Source: CAYRJD01 sp965212125 (GTDB lineage Bacteria > Actinomycetota > Acidimicrobiia > Acidimicrobiales > Poriferisodalaceae). Taken from it: a stretch of DNA of 64,000 nucleotides. The notes beneath the pieces are model-generated. The model saw only the letters and a list, made by a program, of their open reading frames with translations. It was not told the origin of the DNA and searched no databases. The stretch is taken from positions 1,426,001-1,490,000 of the forward strand of contig OZ243045.1 in assembly GCA_965212125.1 (NCBI GenBank), in the 5' to 3' direction. Of this stretch, positions 52,043-61,142 are shown piece by piece (position 1 is the first letter of the stretch; the number at the start of each line of letters is the position of its first letter). Position numbers and translations under genes: made by a program.

Positions 52043-53251
52043 ATGTCAAATTCACAAACGAAAGAAGTGAAATCCGCGGGCGGAACGCTGCTTGATGGTC
52101 TGACGATCATTGATGCCGACAGTCATTGGTCTGAGCCGTATGACCTGTGGACGTCGCGCGCACCGGCGGCTTATCGCGATCGCGTGCCGGTAATGGGCGA
52201 GCGCGACGGGCAGCGGCGCTGGTGGTTTGACGGAGACATTCCGATCGGGCTGCCGATCGCTTCGTCGGTGGTCGCACCTGACGGGCAAAAGGTCAAGGGC
52301 ACCGCATTTTTTGACATGGATAACGAGATGGTGCACCGCGCCAGCTTTGATGCGCAGGCGCGCGTGGAAATGCTGGACCAGTTGGGCATTACTGCCCAGA
52401 TCATGTATCCCAACGTGGCGGGGTTTGGCAACCAGAATTTTCTTAGGTCGCCTGACAATGCGTTGCGGTTGGTCTCCGTTGAGATCTACAACGACGCTTT
52501 AGCTGAGTTTCAAGACGCCAGCGGCCAGCGGGTGTTCGGGATGGCGCTTTTGCCATGGTGGGATCTTGATACCGCGGTCAAAGAGCTGCAGCGCTGCCAT
52601 AGCAATGGCCTGCGCGGCATCGTGACCTGCTCAAACCCGGAAGAAACCGGCATGCCAGACATGGCGACCTCGCACTGGGATCCTGTGTGGGAGGCGTGTT
52701 CAGACTTAGAGATGCCAGTGAACTTTCATATCGGCTCTTCTGAAGGCAATCTTGACTTTTTCGGCAAGGCGCCATGGCCGTCTTTTGGCGGTGAGCTGCG
52801 GCTAGCGGTTGGGTCGGCCAACCTGTTCATGGGCAACGCCCGCATCATCGGCAACATGATTTATTCCGGCGTGCCGGAGCGCTTCCCCGACCTCAAGTTT
52901 GTGTCGGTGGAAAGCGGAATCGGCTGGCTGCCGTTTTTCTTAGAGACGCTTGATCATCAGATGTACGAGACCGTGCCCAATGAGTTGAGTCACCTTTCAA
53001 TGCTGCCGTCGGAATATTTCAGGCGGCAGTTTTATGGCTGCTTTTGGTTTGAGCGCTCCACGGTGCGTCCCTCCGTTGAGTATTTGGGAGCTAGCAGCGT
53101 GATGTTTGAGACGGACTTTCCGCATCCGACTTGCCTGTATCCGCGTGACGATCACGACCTAGCGAAGGCGCTTGAAGGCATTTCGGCCGACGATGTGGCT
53201 GCGATTATGGCTGGCAACGCGGCGAAGCTTTATCGCATAGACACTGAGTAG
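52043..53251 (+). CDS. Amidohydrolase-family metal-dependent hydrolase
   Basis: The 402-aa product resembles the amidohydrolase_2 (ACMSD-like) group common in actinobacteria. It has IIDADSHWSEP at the start (the metal-site HxH is absent, as DSH replaces it in this subgroup), NFHIGSSEGN with a metal His, VESGIGWLPFFLE and FETDFPHPTCLYP with the final Asp. ATG 52043 follows GGAAGGGG; an in-frame GTG at 52034 is the alternative. It probably acts on a cyclic or aromatic ring acid. Confidence 0.87.
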   Translation: MSNSQTKEVKSAGGTLLDGLTIIDADSHWSEPYDLWTSRAPAAYRDRVPVMGERDGQRRWWFDGDIPIGLPIASSVVAPDGQKVKGTAFFDMDNEMVHRASFDAQARVEMLDQLGITAQIMYPNVAGFGNQNFLRSPDNALRLVSVEIYNDALAEFQDASGQRVFGMALLPWWDLDTAVKELQRCHSNGLRGIVTCSNPEETGMPDMATSHWDPVWEACSDLEMPVNFHIGSSEGNLDFFGKAPWPSFGGELRLAVGSANLFMGNARIIGNMIYSGVPERFPDLKFVSVESGIGWLPFFLETLDHQMYETVPNELSHLSMLPSEYFRRQFYGCFWFERSTVRPSVEYLGASSVMFETDFPHPTCLYPRDDHDLAKALEGISADDVAAIMAGNAAKLYRIDTE

Positions 53252-53293
53252 CTAGCACTGAGTAGCTGGCGCGGTAGCTAGCGCGGTAGTGCG
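53242..53293. repeat. 14-bp stop-spanning duplicates after the amidohydrolase
   Basis: CACTGAGTAGCTAG (53242-53255, with the TAG stop at 53249-53251) is followed by a copy at 53256-53269 with 13 of 14 matches, then CGCGGTAGCTAG and CGCGGTAGTGCG. They fill the gap to the convergent crotonase gene. Confidence 0.8.
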
Positions 53294-53299
53294 CTGTGG

Positions 53300-54031
53300 C
53301 TAGATAACCAGCGCGCTTTGGCTGCGCTCTACCGCTAACCCCTGAGCGAGCGGCAGATCCGCGGCGGCTCTTTGGCAGCGGCGCAAGCCAGCCGCAAGCG
53401 CCCGGCCGTTTTCATGGCGTCCCAGCGCGGCCGCAAGTCCGGTCGCTAGCTCAATGGCGCGGCCGGTCAGGTCGGCCAGTTTGGCTAGCTCGGTCACAAT
53501 GCCTAGCTGCAGGGCTTGCGCGGCATCTATGCGACGGCCGGAAAGCAACATCGGCATCGCCGCGCTAGCGCCAATCACACGCGGCAGGCTCTGCGTGCCG
53601 CCCGCTCCTGGCAGCATGCCCAACCCCACCTCTGGCAGCGACATCTCTGCTTTGGTGGAGGCGATTCTGATGTCGCAGTACAGAGATATTTCAAAACCTG
53701 AGCCGAGGGCGTAGCCGTGGAGCGCGCACAGCGTGGGAACGGGTAGTCGTGCCAGCGGTAGCCAGGGGTCGCGATCCCAGCGGATTCGGCGAGCGTGGGC
53801 GATGGTCTCGGCGTTGCCGAACTCCGACAGGTCAGCACCGGCGCTGAAATTCTCACCGTTGGCGCGCAGCAGCAAACAGCGAACGTCGGGAATGTCGCGC
53901 ACCGCAGTTACGGCTTCGATTAGTTGGTCGCGCATTTCCAGGTCGTAGATGTTGAGCGGCGGGTGATCTAGGACGATTTGCGCCACGCCGTTGGCGGCAT
54001 CGATTTCTAGGTGCAGGCGTTGCGAGCTCAT
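53300..54031 (-). CDS. Enoyl-CoA hydratase/isomerase family
   Basis: The crotonase-fold protein of 243 aa starts at ATG 54031. It has ENFSAGADLSEFG and ALHGYALGSGFEISLYCD for the oxyanion hole, and SLPEVGLGMLPGAGGTQSLPR around the acidic catalytic position. It forms a same-strand cluster with a CaiB-like gene and a second crotonase, 55.9 to 53.3 kb. Substrate unknown. Confidence 0.88.
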   Translation of the reverse strand: MSSQRLHLEIDAANGVAQIVLDHPPLNIYDLEMRDQLIEAVTAVRDIPDVRCLLLRANGENFSAGADLSEFGNAETIAHARRIRWDRDPWLPLARLPVPTLCALHGYALGSGFEISLYCDIRIASTKAEMSLPEVGLGMLPGAGGTQSLPRVIGASAAMPMLLSGRRIDAAQALQLGIVTELAKLADLTGRAIELATGLAAALGRHENGRALAAGLRRCQRAAADLPLAQGLAVERSQSALVI

Positions 54032-54068
54032 GCCAGCCCGACCTGGGTGGAGGGCGTGGCAGTGTCTG

Positions 54069-55151
54069 TCACGGTGCACATGGCAAGGCGCGCACGGCAA
54101 GGTGCACCAGCGGCTGGACCGCTTCGGCCAACGACACGCGGCGGTGTTGCTTGAGCTGCTGGTTGGGGTCGGAGCTGGGCTTGGTGTCCGATGGCTTCAG
54201 CAACTCGATGGCGACTTCGCATGCCAGCAATCCCGCCAGCGGATCGGGATAGGAAAACGCGGGGCGGGTGTGCTGCCATCCAAGACCTGAGGCGGCGTGG
54301 ACGCCGGTGCCGTAGGCAATCCAATCTGCCTCTGGTGTGGCGCCATCAAATGCGGTTATTGCGAGCGTGCGAAGTTGCGGTGCGGTGCGGGCGAACTTGG
54401 CGGGTTCCAGATCAAAGTTTCTCAGCGCGCGTGGCGAAAGCGAGGTAACCAGCAGATCTGCGCCAGCTAGAAGCTGCTCAAACTCGCGCCTGTCTGTGGG
54501 TAAATCCAGATCCAGCTCAACGGTTTGTTTGGCGGAGTTGAGTGGCTGGTACATGGGCGAGTTGGCAAGCCCGTCCGGGCGTTTTGCGGTGGTGATCTTG
54601 GTTACCTGTGCGCCGGCCTTGGCTAGCAGTTGCGTGCAGAGCGGTCCCGCCCACATAGACGTGAGATCTATGACGTTTGCTCCCGCGATGTTGGTTGGTG
54701 GAACGGGGGCTGCTGCCGCAGGGGTTGCAGAAGCTGGGGTTGCAGAAGCGGGCGGCGGCGGGATTTGCGTGGGCAAGCTGCGGTAGGGCGTCACCGCTAG
54801 GCGCCATTGCTGGGCGGCGCTTGCGACTAGCTCAACGTCGGTTTCGTCGGCAACGGTGCTGGCGAAGCGCTGCCAGGTGGATTCATCTTCGGGGCCAAGG
54901 TCAACGCACAAGGCACCCGTGCCCCATGGGACCGGCTCGGTCGGCTGCTGGGGGCTGTGTGGTTCCGTTAGCAGTTGGGGCATCCGCACCCACGCATCGG
55001 TATCGCCAACCACAGCGCGGCCGAGTCGCTGGTCTATAGCGGAGCCGAGTTGTTGGCCTAGTTCAAGCAAGCCTGCTGGCAGGTGATCTGGCGCTTGCCC
55101 GGCTGGTGCTTGCCCGGCTGGCGCCTGTGGGGCTAGCGCTTGCTCGGTCAT
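54069..55151 (-). CDS. CaiB-like CoA-transferase half protein
   Basis: Only residues about 150-345 resemble a class III CoA-transferase (NVIDLTSMWAGPLCTQLLAKAGA, SAKQTVELDLDLPTDRREFE, PDPLAGLLACEVAIELL). The catalytic region is represented by RRVSLAEAVQPL without the usual Asp, and the C-terminal part of the family is missing. The N-terminus (APAGQAPAGQAP) and a linker (PPPPASATPASATPAAAA) are repetitive. Such truncated relatives may work as one subunit of a heteromer. It lies between two crotonase genes. Confidence 0.75.
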   Translation of the reverse strand: MTEQALAPQAPAGQAPAGQAPDHLPAGLLELGQQLGSAIDQRLGRAVVGDTDAWVRMPQLLTEPHSPQQPTEPVPWGTGALCVDLGPEDESTWQRFASTVADETDVELVASAAQQWRLAVTPYRSLPTQIPPPPASATPASATPAAAAPVPPTNIAGANVIDLTSMWAGPLCTQLLAKAGAQVTKITTAKRPDGLANSPMYQPLNSAKQTVELDLDLPTDRREFEQLLAGADLLVTSLSPRALRNFDLEPAKFARTAPQLRTLAITAFDGATPEADWIAYGTGVHAASGLGWQHTRPAFSYPDPLAGLLACEVAIELLKPSDTKPSSDPNQQLKQHRRVSLAEAVQPLVHLAVRALPCAP

Positions 55152-55160
55152 GGCTTGCCG

Positions 55161-55901
55161 CTACCGGCCGGCAAAGTCGGGCGGCCGCTTGGCAAAAAAT
55201 GCGGCAAGCCCTTCGGCACGATCGTGCGTTGCGGCTAGCTGGTGATTGAGGTCGCCTTCTAGTCGAAGTCCCTCAGCTAGCCCTTGCTCCATGCCACGAG
55301 CGACCGCTTCTTTCAGGTATTCCAACGCAATCGGCGCGGCTGCGGCCAACTGCGAAACCAAGCTGTCAACTGCGGCATCTAAATCGTCTGCTAGCTCATG
55401 CACCAGCCCCCAGTCGGCGGCAGTTTGGGAGGAAATCTCTGTGCCGAGCAGCAGCAAGGCGTTGGCTCGTCCCGCACCAATCGCACGTGGCAATCGCTGA
55501 GTGCCGCCCCACATGGGCAACCGCCCGCCATCAGCGCCCGACCCATCCGCCACCGACGTGCCCAAAGCTGGCAGAGAGAACCGCGCAGAGCTATCGCACA
55601 AGCGCAGATCACATGCCAGCGCTATCTCAAGTCCAACCGACGTGCATTCACCGCTGATCGCGCAGATTGTGGGTCCGCGCACCGCGGCCAGAGCAGCAGC
55701 CGGGTCGGGCGTTACTTCGGTCGGGTCAAAGCCCAACCCGGTGCAAAAATCGGTGCCGGCCGGATTGCGCACCACCACGATCGCAGGCTCGCGCCGTTCG
55801 CGCGTCTGAACGCAAGCATCGCTAATGCTGCGTGCCTGCGGCGCGCTTAGCTCACCGCCCGCGACATCAACAACTACTACCGAGTGTGCGGGCTCAGCCA
55901 A
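55161..55901 (-). CDS. Enoyl-CoA hydratase/isomerase family
   Basis: The 246-aa crotonase has GTDFCTGLGFDPTE and AISGECTSVGLEIALACDLRL for the oxyanion hole, then WGGTQRLPRAIGAGRANALLLLG. The acidic position used by hydratases is less clear (MWGGTQR), so an isomerase or other crotonase chemistry is possible. Ten bases separate it from the CaiB-like gene. Confidence 0.87.
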   Translation of the reverse strand: MAEPAHSVVVVDVAGGELSAPQARSISDACVQTRERREPAIVVVRNPAGTDFCTGLGFDPTEVTPDPAAALAAVRGPTICAISGECTSVGLEIALACDLRLCDSSARFSLPALGTSVADGSGADGGRLPMWGGTQRLPRAIGAGRANALLLLGTEISSQTAADWGLVHELADDLDAAVDSLVSQLAAAAPIALEYLKEAVARGMEQGLAEGLRLEGDLNHQLAATHDRAEGLAAFFAKRPPDFAGR

Positions 55902-55935
55902 ATCAGCCGCCAGCTAAATCAACCGCCAGCTAGCG

Positions 55936-56175
55936 CTAGTCGGCAGACTTGGTTTTCTTAGGCTCCTGCAGTTCCATGTCTTTGCCGTTGCACTGCAGCG
56001 TCACCGCACCTGGCTTGGTAACTAACACCTCAACGCCGGAATCTTCATCCTGATAGCGCTTGCCAACCTTCACGTCTCCCCCACCCGACGCTGATACGTC
56101 GCCTTCGCCACCCTTGGTGACGATTACCTGCACACCGCTATCTAGTTCAAGACGTTCGCCAGCCTTAACTGTCAT
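55936..56175 (-). CDS. Small protein with two tandem beta units
   Basis: The 79-aa protein consists of two related units: KAGERLELDSGVQVIVTKGGEGDV and KVGKRYQDEDSGVEVLVTKPGAVTLQCNGK (each described here only by these parts), sharing G-x-R-x-x-x-x-DSGVxVxVTK. The pattern resembles short desulforedoxin-like actinobacterial proteins, but the Cys set is reduced to one. Function unknown. Confidence 0.65.
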   Translation of the reverse strand: MTVKAGERLELDSGVQVIVTKGGEGDVSASGGGDVKVGKRYQDEDSGVEVLVTKPGAVTLQCNGKDMELQEPKKTKSAD

Positions 56176-56271
56176 GTTCCCCTCGCTGTTTTCTTGGTTG
56201 GATTCGTTGGATTTTCTGCCAGTCTAGGGTGCCAAGGCATCCAATCCAAGACCTGTCATAAGCTCTTGCGC

Positions 56272-57279
56272 ATGACTCTTGAACCACAAGCCGCCGATCT
56301 GATCGCAATGGTTAACGATCTCAACCTTCCTAGCTTTGAAGAGGCTGGCTACGAAAAATCCCGCATTGGGTTTGAGGAGCGCGCTACGTCCAGCGCTTTC
56401 ACCGAAGTGGGCTCGGTAACCGATGAGACAATCCCGGGCCCTGACGGCAACGACATACCGATACGGATCTACACGCCGACGGCGGAAGCACGCAGCCCGC
56501 ACGGCACCGCGGGCGGCAACGCTGGCACGGGTGAGCCTGGCACGGGCAAGCCTGGCACCGGCCTGGTCTATTTCCACGGCGGCGGCTGGGTGGTGGGCAA
56601 CATCAACACGCACGACGGGGCTTGTCGCATGCTGACGCAGTTTGCTGGCGCGGTAACGGTGTCGGTGGATTATCGGCTGGCGCCCGAGCATCGCTTTCCC
56701 GCGCCGGTTGAGGATTGCTACGCGGCAACGCAGTGGGTGAGCGCAAACGCCGACCGACTTGGCATAAACCCGGCGGCGCTAGTTGTGGGTGGCGACAGCG
56801 CGGGCGGGAATCTTGCGGCGGCGGTGGCGCAGATGTGTCGTGATCGTGCCACGGCGCCATTGGCGATGCAGCTTTTGATCTATCCGGCCACCGCCTTTGA
56901 CCGTGACACGGCGTCAATGCGGGCCAACGCGGAGGGCTACCTGCTCACCCAATCGACCATGCGTTGGTTTGATGATCTTTATCTGCCCGAACAAGAACAA
57001 GCCCGCGCTCAGGCCAGCACCAATCCGTATGCGGCGCCGCTGGAATGTGATGACCTGGCGGGGCTAGCGCCGGCCGTTGTGATCGTGGCTGGGCACGATC
57101 CGCTGTGCGATGAAGGCGTCGCCTATGCGAACAAGCTGTCGCAAGCCGGGGTGCCCACAACCTTGCTGGAATATCCGGGGCAGTTCCACGGATTCTTCAC
57201 GATGACGAAGTTTTTAGACCAGGCCACTCAGGCGAACTATTTAGCTAGCGCCCTGATTAGGAGCATCGCTGGCGGTTAG
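56272..57279 (+). CDS. HSL-family alpha/beta hydrolase (esterase)
   Basis: The 335-aa protein is a hormone-sensitive-lipase-type esterase: HGGGWVVGN for the oxyanion hole, the nucleophile elbow GGDSAGGNLA, Asp in VIVAGHDPLCDEG and His in GQFHGFFTM. ATG 56272 opens MTLEPQAADLIAM. A non-conserved loop before HGGG holds a Gly/Thr expansion (NAGTGEPGTGKPGTG). It converges on the dodecin gene. Confidence 0.92.
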   Translation: MTLEPQAADLIAMVNDLNLPSFEEAGYEKSRIGFEERATSSAFTEVGSVTDETIPGPDGNDIPIRIYTPTAEARSPHGTAGGNAGTGEPGTGKPGTGLVYFHGGGWVVGNINTHDGACRMLTQFAGAVTVSVDYRLAPEHRFPAPVEDCYAATQWVSANADRLGINPAALVVGGDSAGGNLAAAVAQMCRDRATAPLAMQLLIYPATAFDRDTASMRANAEGYLLTQSTMRWFDDLYLPEQEQARAQASTNPYAAPLECDDLAGLAPAVVIVAGHDPLCDEGVAYANKLSQAGVPTTLLEYPGQFHGFFTMTKFLDQATQANYLASALIRSIAGG

Positions 57280-57289
57280 GGGTGCCAGC

Positions 57290-57330
57290 GGCGGCTAGCA
57301 CCGGCGGCTAGCACCGGCGGCGGTTAGACC
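57290..57330. repeat. 13-bp repeats bridging convergent stops
   Basis: GGCGGCTAGCACC is repeated exactly at 57290-57302 and 57303-57315, followed by GGCGGCGGTTAGACC, which contains the dodecin stop (TTA at 57324-57326). The esterase stop context (GGCGGTTAG) is similar, so the whole gap between the two stops consists of related units. Confidence 0.8.
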
Positions 57331-57530
57331 TCGTGCTTGAACGACAAGCGCAGCTTGGTGCGGTATGCGGTGATTTTGCCGTCGTCAATCACCACGTCTT
57401 GTTCGATCACTTCGGCCACCCGCAAATCTCGCAGCGTTTTGGATGCTTCGGTAACTGCGTTTACCGTTGCCTTCTCCCACGACTCGTCGCTGGTTCCGAT
57501 TAGCTCAATGACGTTATAAACGCTGCTCAT
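57324..57530 (-). CDS. Dodecin
   Basis: The 68-aa protein is a full-length dodecin (VYNVIELIGTSDESWEKAT, NAVTEASKTLRDLRVAEV, ITAYRTKLRLSFKHE), a dodecameric flavin-storage protein. GGAG precedes the ATG. It is divergent from the fused dodecin gene at 57610, separated by 79 bp that must contain both promoters. Confidence 0.92.
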   Translation of the reverse strand: MSSVYNVIELIGTSDESWEKATVNAVTEASKTLRDLRVAEVIEQDVVIDDGKITAYRTKLRLSFKHEV

Positions 57531-57609
57531 TGTCGCTCCTTTGTCAGGGGATTTACTATTCCCGAGAATGCCTAACGTAGTATGCCCCTGGTAATCATCG
57601 GAGCGTTAA

Positions 57610-58386
57610 GTGGACGAAGCCCCCGCGTCAAGCACCAACTCGGTTGAAAAAGTAATCACGGTCGTCGCCGCTAGCCCTGTCTCTTGGGAGCATGCGGCGC
57701 AAACCATCGTCAGCGACGCATCCAAAACCATTCGTGACCTACACGTCGCTCATGTGATTGAGCGAGACGTGCTGCTGACGGAGGGCGCCATTGCGATGTA
57801 CCGCATCAAGCTGCGACTGGCATTCCAGATTGACCGCCGCCGCCCCTCCCTCACGCCCGGCGAGCTAGACATCGAGGTCAAGCGCTGGCTGATCGTTACC
57901 AACCAAACGTTGGGAACCGGCGAAGTGGTGGCCGAAGTTGAGCGGCTGGCGGCCGATTGCCCGTGCGAGTTCCATTTGCTTGTGCCGGCAACACTTTCGC
58001 AGAGCTATGCCCGCGCTCGGCGACTGTCGATGATGGCGGCCGACCCGGTTACGGGCATCCCGGCGGAAATGCTGCAGTCAAGCGCTGAGCTGCTAGGCCC
58101 CGACGTTGAAGGTCAAGAGCAGGCGCGCAAACGGCTTGATGCGCAGGTTAAGAAGCTCCGAAAAAAGTCATACAACGTGACGGCTGAGCTGGGCGACCCG
58201 GACCCGATAAGGGCGATCATGTCGGTGCTGACACGCGCCAGTTTTGACGGCATCATCTTGTCAACGCTGCCGCCCGGCATCTCACGGTTTGTGAAAGGCG
58301 ACCTGCCGAGTCGTGTAAAGCGGGTGTCGGACCTGCCGGTTACGTACCTGCCTGGCAAGGTGCCTGAGGAAGAAGACCTCACCTAA
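57610..58386 (+). CDS. Dodecin domain fused to a Usp-like domain
   Basis: The 258-aa protein has a dodecin-like N-terminus (residues about 12-75, SWEHAAQTIVSDASKTIRDL, AMYRIKLRLAFQ) joined to a C-terminal domain (about 85-258, RWLIVTNQTLGTGEVVAEVE, GDPDPIRAIMSVLTRASFDG, ILSTLPPGISRF) resembling universal-stress-like nucleotide-binding proteins of actinobacteria. The two dodecins face each other divergently, so flavin storage and the sensor-like domain may be co-regulated. Start is GTG at 57610. Confidence 0.8.
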   Translation: MDEAPASSTNSVEKVITVVAASPVSWEHAAQTIVSDASKTIRDLHVAHVIERDVLLTEGAIAMYRIKLRLAFQIDRRRPSLTPGELDIEVKRWLIVTNQTLGTGEVVAEVERLAADCPCEFHLLVPATLSQSYARARRLSMMAADPVTGIPAEMLQSSAELLGPDVEGQEQARKRLDAQVKKLRKKSYNVTAELGDPDPIRAIMSVLTRASFDGIILSTLPPGISRFVKGDLPSRVKRVSDLPVTYLPGKVPEEEDLT

Positions 58387-58430
58387 CCGCCCCAGCTAGC
58401 GGATTAGCGGATGGATAACTGGGAGAACTG

Positions 58431-59255
58431 ATGGAATCACGCAGCTATCAGCAACGCCACGACGCGGCGTGCGAGGTGTTTGCGGGTTTCACCGCTGGCA
58501 AGGGCGACGCGCAGCGAGCCGCAACCGCAATGACGCGCAGCCTGGGCGCGCTGGGGACGTTCGCATTTGACGTGGTGATGGGCGACGTTTGGTCGCGCCC
58601 GCAACTGTCACGCCGTGACCGCAGCCTGATTGTGGTGTCGGTGCTGGCCGCTATTGGGTCTAGCGAAGAGCTGTCTTTTCATACCGAGACCGCCCTGAAC
58701 CACGGCCTGACTCGCACCGAAATTGAAGAAGTGCTGCTACACATTGCGGTTTACGCGGGCTACCCCATGGCGATGCGAGCTACGCGCGTGGTGGATGCGC
58801 GGTTTTGCACAATTGACGGAGTTGAGCGACAGCCCGAACGCGAGCCGGGTGCGAAACTTGACGACGACGAACGTCGGGCGGCGGGCGCTGAGGTTCGCAA
58901 AACCCTGACGGCGGGGCGAGCTAACGCCGACCCGGATGCAGACATGGCTGCCTTGGTTGAGCGGCTAGGTGAGGTCGGCAAGATCGCATACCACTGGGCG
59001 TTTGGTGATGTCTGGTCGCGGCCGCAGATGTCGCGCCGGGACCGCAGCGTTGTGGTGATAGCGATATTGACCGTGCTGAGCCTGACCGGGGAGCTGGCTT
59101 TTCACGTTCCCGCCGGGCTGAATCATGGGCTGAGTCGCACGGAGATTGAAGAGATCATGGTGCAGATGACGATTTACGGTGGTGTACCACGTGCGGTGGA
59201 AGGCGTCCACGCCATGCACGCCGCTTTCGACAAGATTGACAGCCGGGACAGCTAG
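58431..59255 (+). CDS. Tandem carboxymuconolactone decarboxylase-like protein
   Basis: Two CMD/AhpD-like units occupy residues about 30-130 and 165-265, sharing GDVWSRPQxSRRDRS and LNHGLxRTEIEE. The catalytic Cys pair of AhpD is absent; each unit has Glu and His instead (EELSFHTE, GELAFHVP), as in 4-carboxymuconolactone decarboxylase. The internal duplication lets one chain form the dimer-like unit. Substrate unknown. Confidence 0.87.
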   Translation: MESRSYQQRHDAACEVFAGFTAGKGDAQRAATAMTRSLGALGTFAFDVVMGDVWSRPQLSRRDRSLIVVSVLAAIGSSEELSFHTETALNHGLTRTEIEEVLLHIAVYAGYPMAMRATRVVDARFCTIDGVERQPEREPGAKLDDDERRAAGAEVRKTLTAGRANADPDADMAALVERLGEVGKIAYHWAFGDVWSRPQMSRRDRSVVVIAILTVLSLTGELAFHVPAGLNHGLSRTEIEEIMVQMTIYGGVPRAVEGVHAMHAAFDKIDSRDS

Positions 59256-59307
59256 CCGGAATTAACGGGGACTAGCGGCCAGAGCGGGACCGCGCTAGTC
59301 GGGCCGG

Positions 59308-60105
59308 CTAGAACTTGGCGAAGCGCTGCTGAGCGTCGGTGCCTCTTGCGGCAGCCGCTGAAACATCGCCGTCAAACTCCGACAGGTCACCCAGCCGAGA
59401 CAGCTGGCTGTAACCGCGCAACTGGTGCTTAGTCATCTGCACCGATAGCGCGGGCAGGTCAATGATTCGCTTCACCCAACGATCAACCGCCGCGTCAAGC
59501 TCGGCCTCATCCGCACAGGCCTCATGCGCCATACCCCAGCTAAGTGCGGTCAGGCCATCAACATGTTCGCTCGTCAAAATGAACTGGCGCGCCCGCGCCA
59601 TGCCTATCTCTGAAACAAGTCGCGGAGTTGCGCCCCACGGCAGCGGCACGCCCAGATTTACCTCCGGCACATACCACTGAGCATCCGCAGTGGTCAGCCG
59701 AAAGTCGCTGCTCATGGCAAAGCAACTGCCGCCGCCGATGGCGTGACCGTGAACGCGGGCGATGGTCACCGCTTCGCAGTCTTCAATGGCGCGGGTGGCT
59801 CGGCGGCCGAGCTGGTTCGCGTAGCGGGCTGCGGTTTCGCTGGCCGGTGCGGTGGGCTGCTCGCGGCGATCGGCGCCCGCGCAAAATGATTTGCCACGCC
59901 CACCAAGCACAACCACCCGAATGTCGGTTTGATGGTTCAGCGCCGTAAACAACTCAACGACGTCTTTGAGCATGGCTTGGTCGTGAGCGTTGCGGGCTTG
60001 CGGCCGATTCAGCCACGCACGCAGCACGGGGCCTTGCTGTTCTAGCTCTAGCCAGTTGAACTCTGGCCACTTGAGATCTGGCGACTGAGGGCTTTTCTTT
60101 TGCAT
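59308..60105 (-). CDS. Enoyl-CoA hydratase/isomerase family
   Basis: This 265-aa crotonase-fold protein starts at ATG 60105. It has GRGKSFCAGADRRE and VHGHAIGGGSCFAMSSDFRL for the oxyanion hole, then VPEVNLGVPLPWGATPRL. It converges on the CMD gene and is divergent from the epoxide hydrolase-like gene, with a spacer of 29 bp. Substrate unknown. Confidence 0.88.
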   Translation of the reverse strand: MQKKSPQSPDLKWPEFNWLELEQQGPVLRAWLNRPQARNAHDQAMLKDVVELFTALNHQTDIRVVVLGGRGKSFCAGADRREQPTAPASETAARYANQLGRRATRAIEDCEAVTIARVHGHAIGGGSCFAMSSDFRLTTADAQWYVPEVNLGVPLPWGATPRLVSEIGMARARQFILTSEHVDGLTALSWGMAHEACADEAELDAAVDRWVKRIIDLPALSVQMTKHQLRGYSQLSRLGDLSEFDGDVSAAAARGTDAQQRFAKF

Positions 60106-60134
60106 AACACCAGTGTTGCCGTAAGAATGGGGGC

Positions 60135-61142
60135 GTGCCAACAAACAAACTAGATCTGTCAGCAGTCAAACATCATCAGGTGGACGCACTTGGGACGCGC
60201 ATACACGTAGCTGAGGTCGGCTCCGGGCCGGCCGTGCTGTTCGTGCATGGCTTTCCGGAATCGTGGTATTCCTGGCGCTACCAGCTGCCAGCCATCGCCG
60301 CGGCTGGCTATCGCGCCATTGCGATTGACGTGCGCGGCTACGGGCGGTCGGGTGCCCCGGCGGGCATTGAGCAGTACTCAATGACGCATCACGTGGGCGA
60401 CAACGTCGGCGTGCTGCGGGCGCTGGGTTGCGACACCGCCACGATTGTGGGTCACGACTGGGGCTCCCCGATTGCCTGGTCGAGTGCGCTGATGCGGCCA
60501 AACATTTTCACTGCGGTCGCATTGCTTAGCGTGCCCTACAACGCACGCAACGACTTCAAGCCCAGCGCCGCATTCCGCCTGATGGGTGGCGATGAAGAGT
60601 TCTACATTGAGTACTTCCAAGAGCCCGGCCGAGCCGAGGCCGAGATAGAGGCCGATATGGCTGACTGGCTGCTGGGGATGTATTTCGCTGGATCGGGCGA
60701 TGGCGTGCGGCAAAGGCAAAAAAGCGGCGACGCATCCGGTGGGCGTTTCACGGTCGCGCCGGGTGGGCAGCTGCGGGAGCGGTTTGTCTGGCCCGAGCCA
60801 GGGCAATGGCCTGCCTGGTTAAGCGAGGACGAGTTCGGGTATTACCTGTCTGAGTTTTTGCGCACTGGTTTTAGCGGAGGTCTGAACCGCTACCGCAACG
60901 TGGATCGCGACTGGGAAGACACCGCGGCGTGGGACGATGCGCCGATTACGCAGCCGTCGTTGTTTATTGGCGGTGAGGTGGATGGCCCGACCGTGTGGGG
61001 GGCTGGGTCTATCGCCAAGTTTGGGGAGACGATGCCGAACTTGCATAAGTCGGTGATAATCGACGGGTCGGGGCATTGGGTGCAGCAGGAAGCCGCGGAT
61101 CAGGTGAACGCAGAGCTACTGGAGTTTTTGGGAACGCTCTAA
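60135..61142 (+). CDS. Epoxide hydrolase-type alpha/beta hydrolase
   Basis: The 335-aa protein has HGFPESWYSWR in the oxyanion hole region, the nucleophile D108 in VGHDWGSPIA, and the catalytic His in DGSGHWVQQE. Asp as nucleophile and HGFPE point to a soluble epoxide hydrolase or haloalkane-dehalogenase relative; the cap residues (Tyr pair) are present around NRYRN. Start is GTG at 60135. Three in-frame stops end the gene. Confidence 0.9.
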   Translation: MPTNKLDLSAVKHHQVDALGTRIHVAEVGSGPAVLFVHGFPESWYSWRYQLPAIAAAGYRAIAIDVRGYGRSGAPAGIEQYSMTHHVGDNVGVLRALGCDTATIVGHDWGSPIAWSSALMRPNIFTAVALLSVPYNARNDFKPSAAFRLMGGDEEFYIEYFQEPGRAEAEIEADMADWLLGMYFAGSGDGVRQRQKSGDASGGRFTVAPGGQLRERFVWPEPGQWPAWLSEDEFGYYLSEFLRTGFSGGLNRYRNVDRDWEDTAAWDDAPITQPSLFIGGEVDGPTVWGAGSIAKFGETMPNLHKSVIIDGSGHWVQQEAADQVNAELLEFLGTL

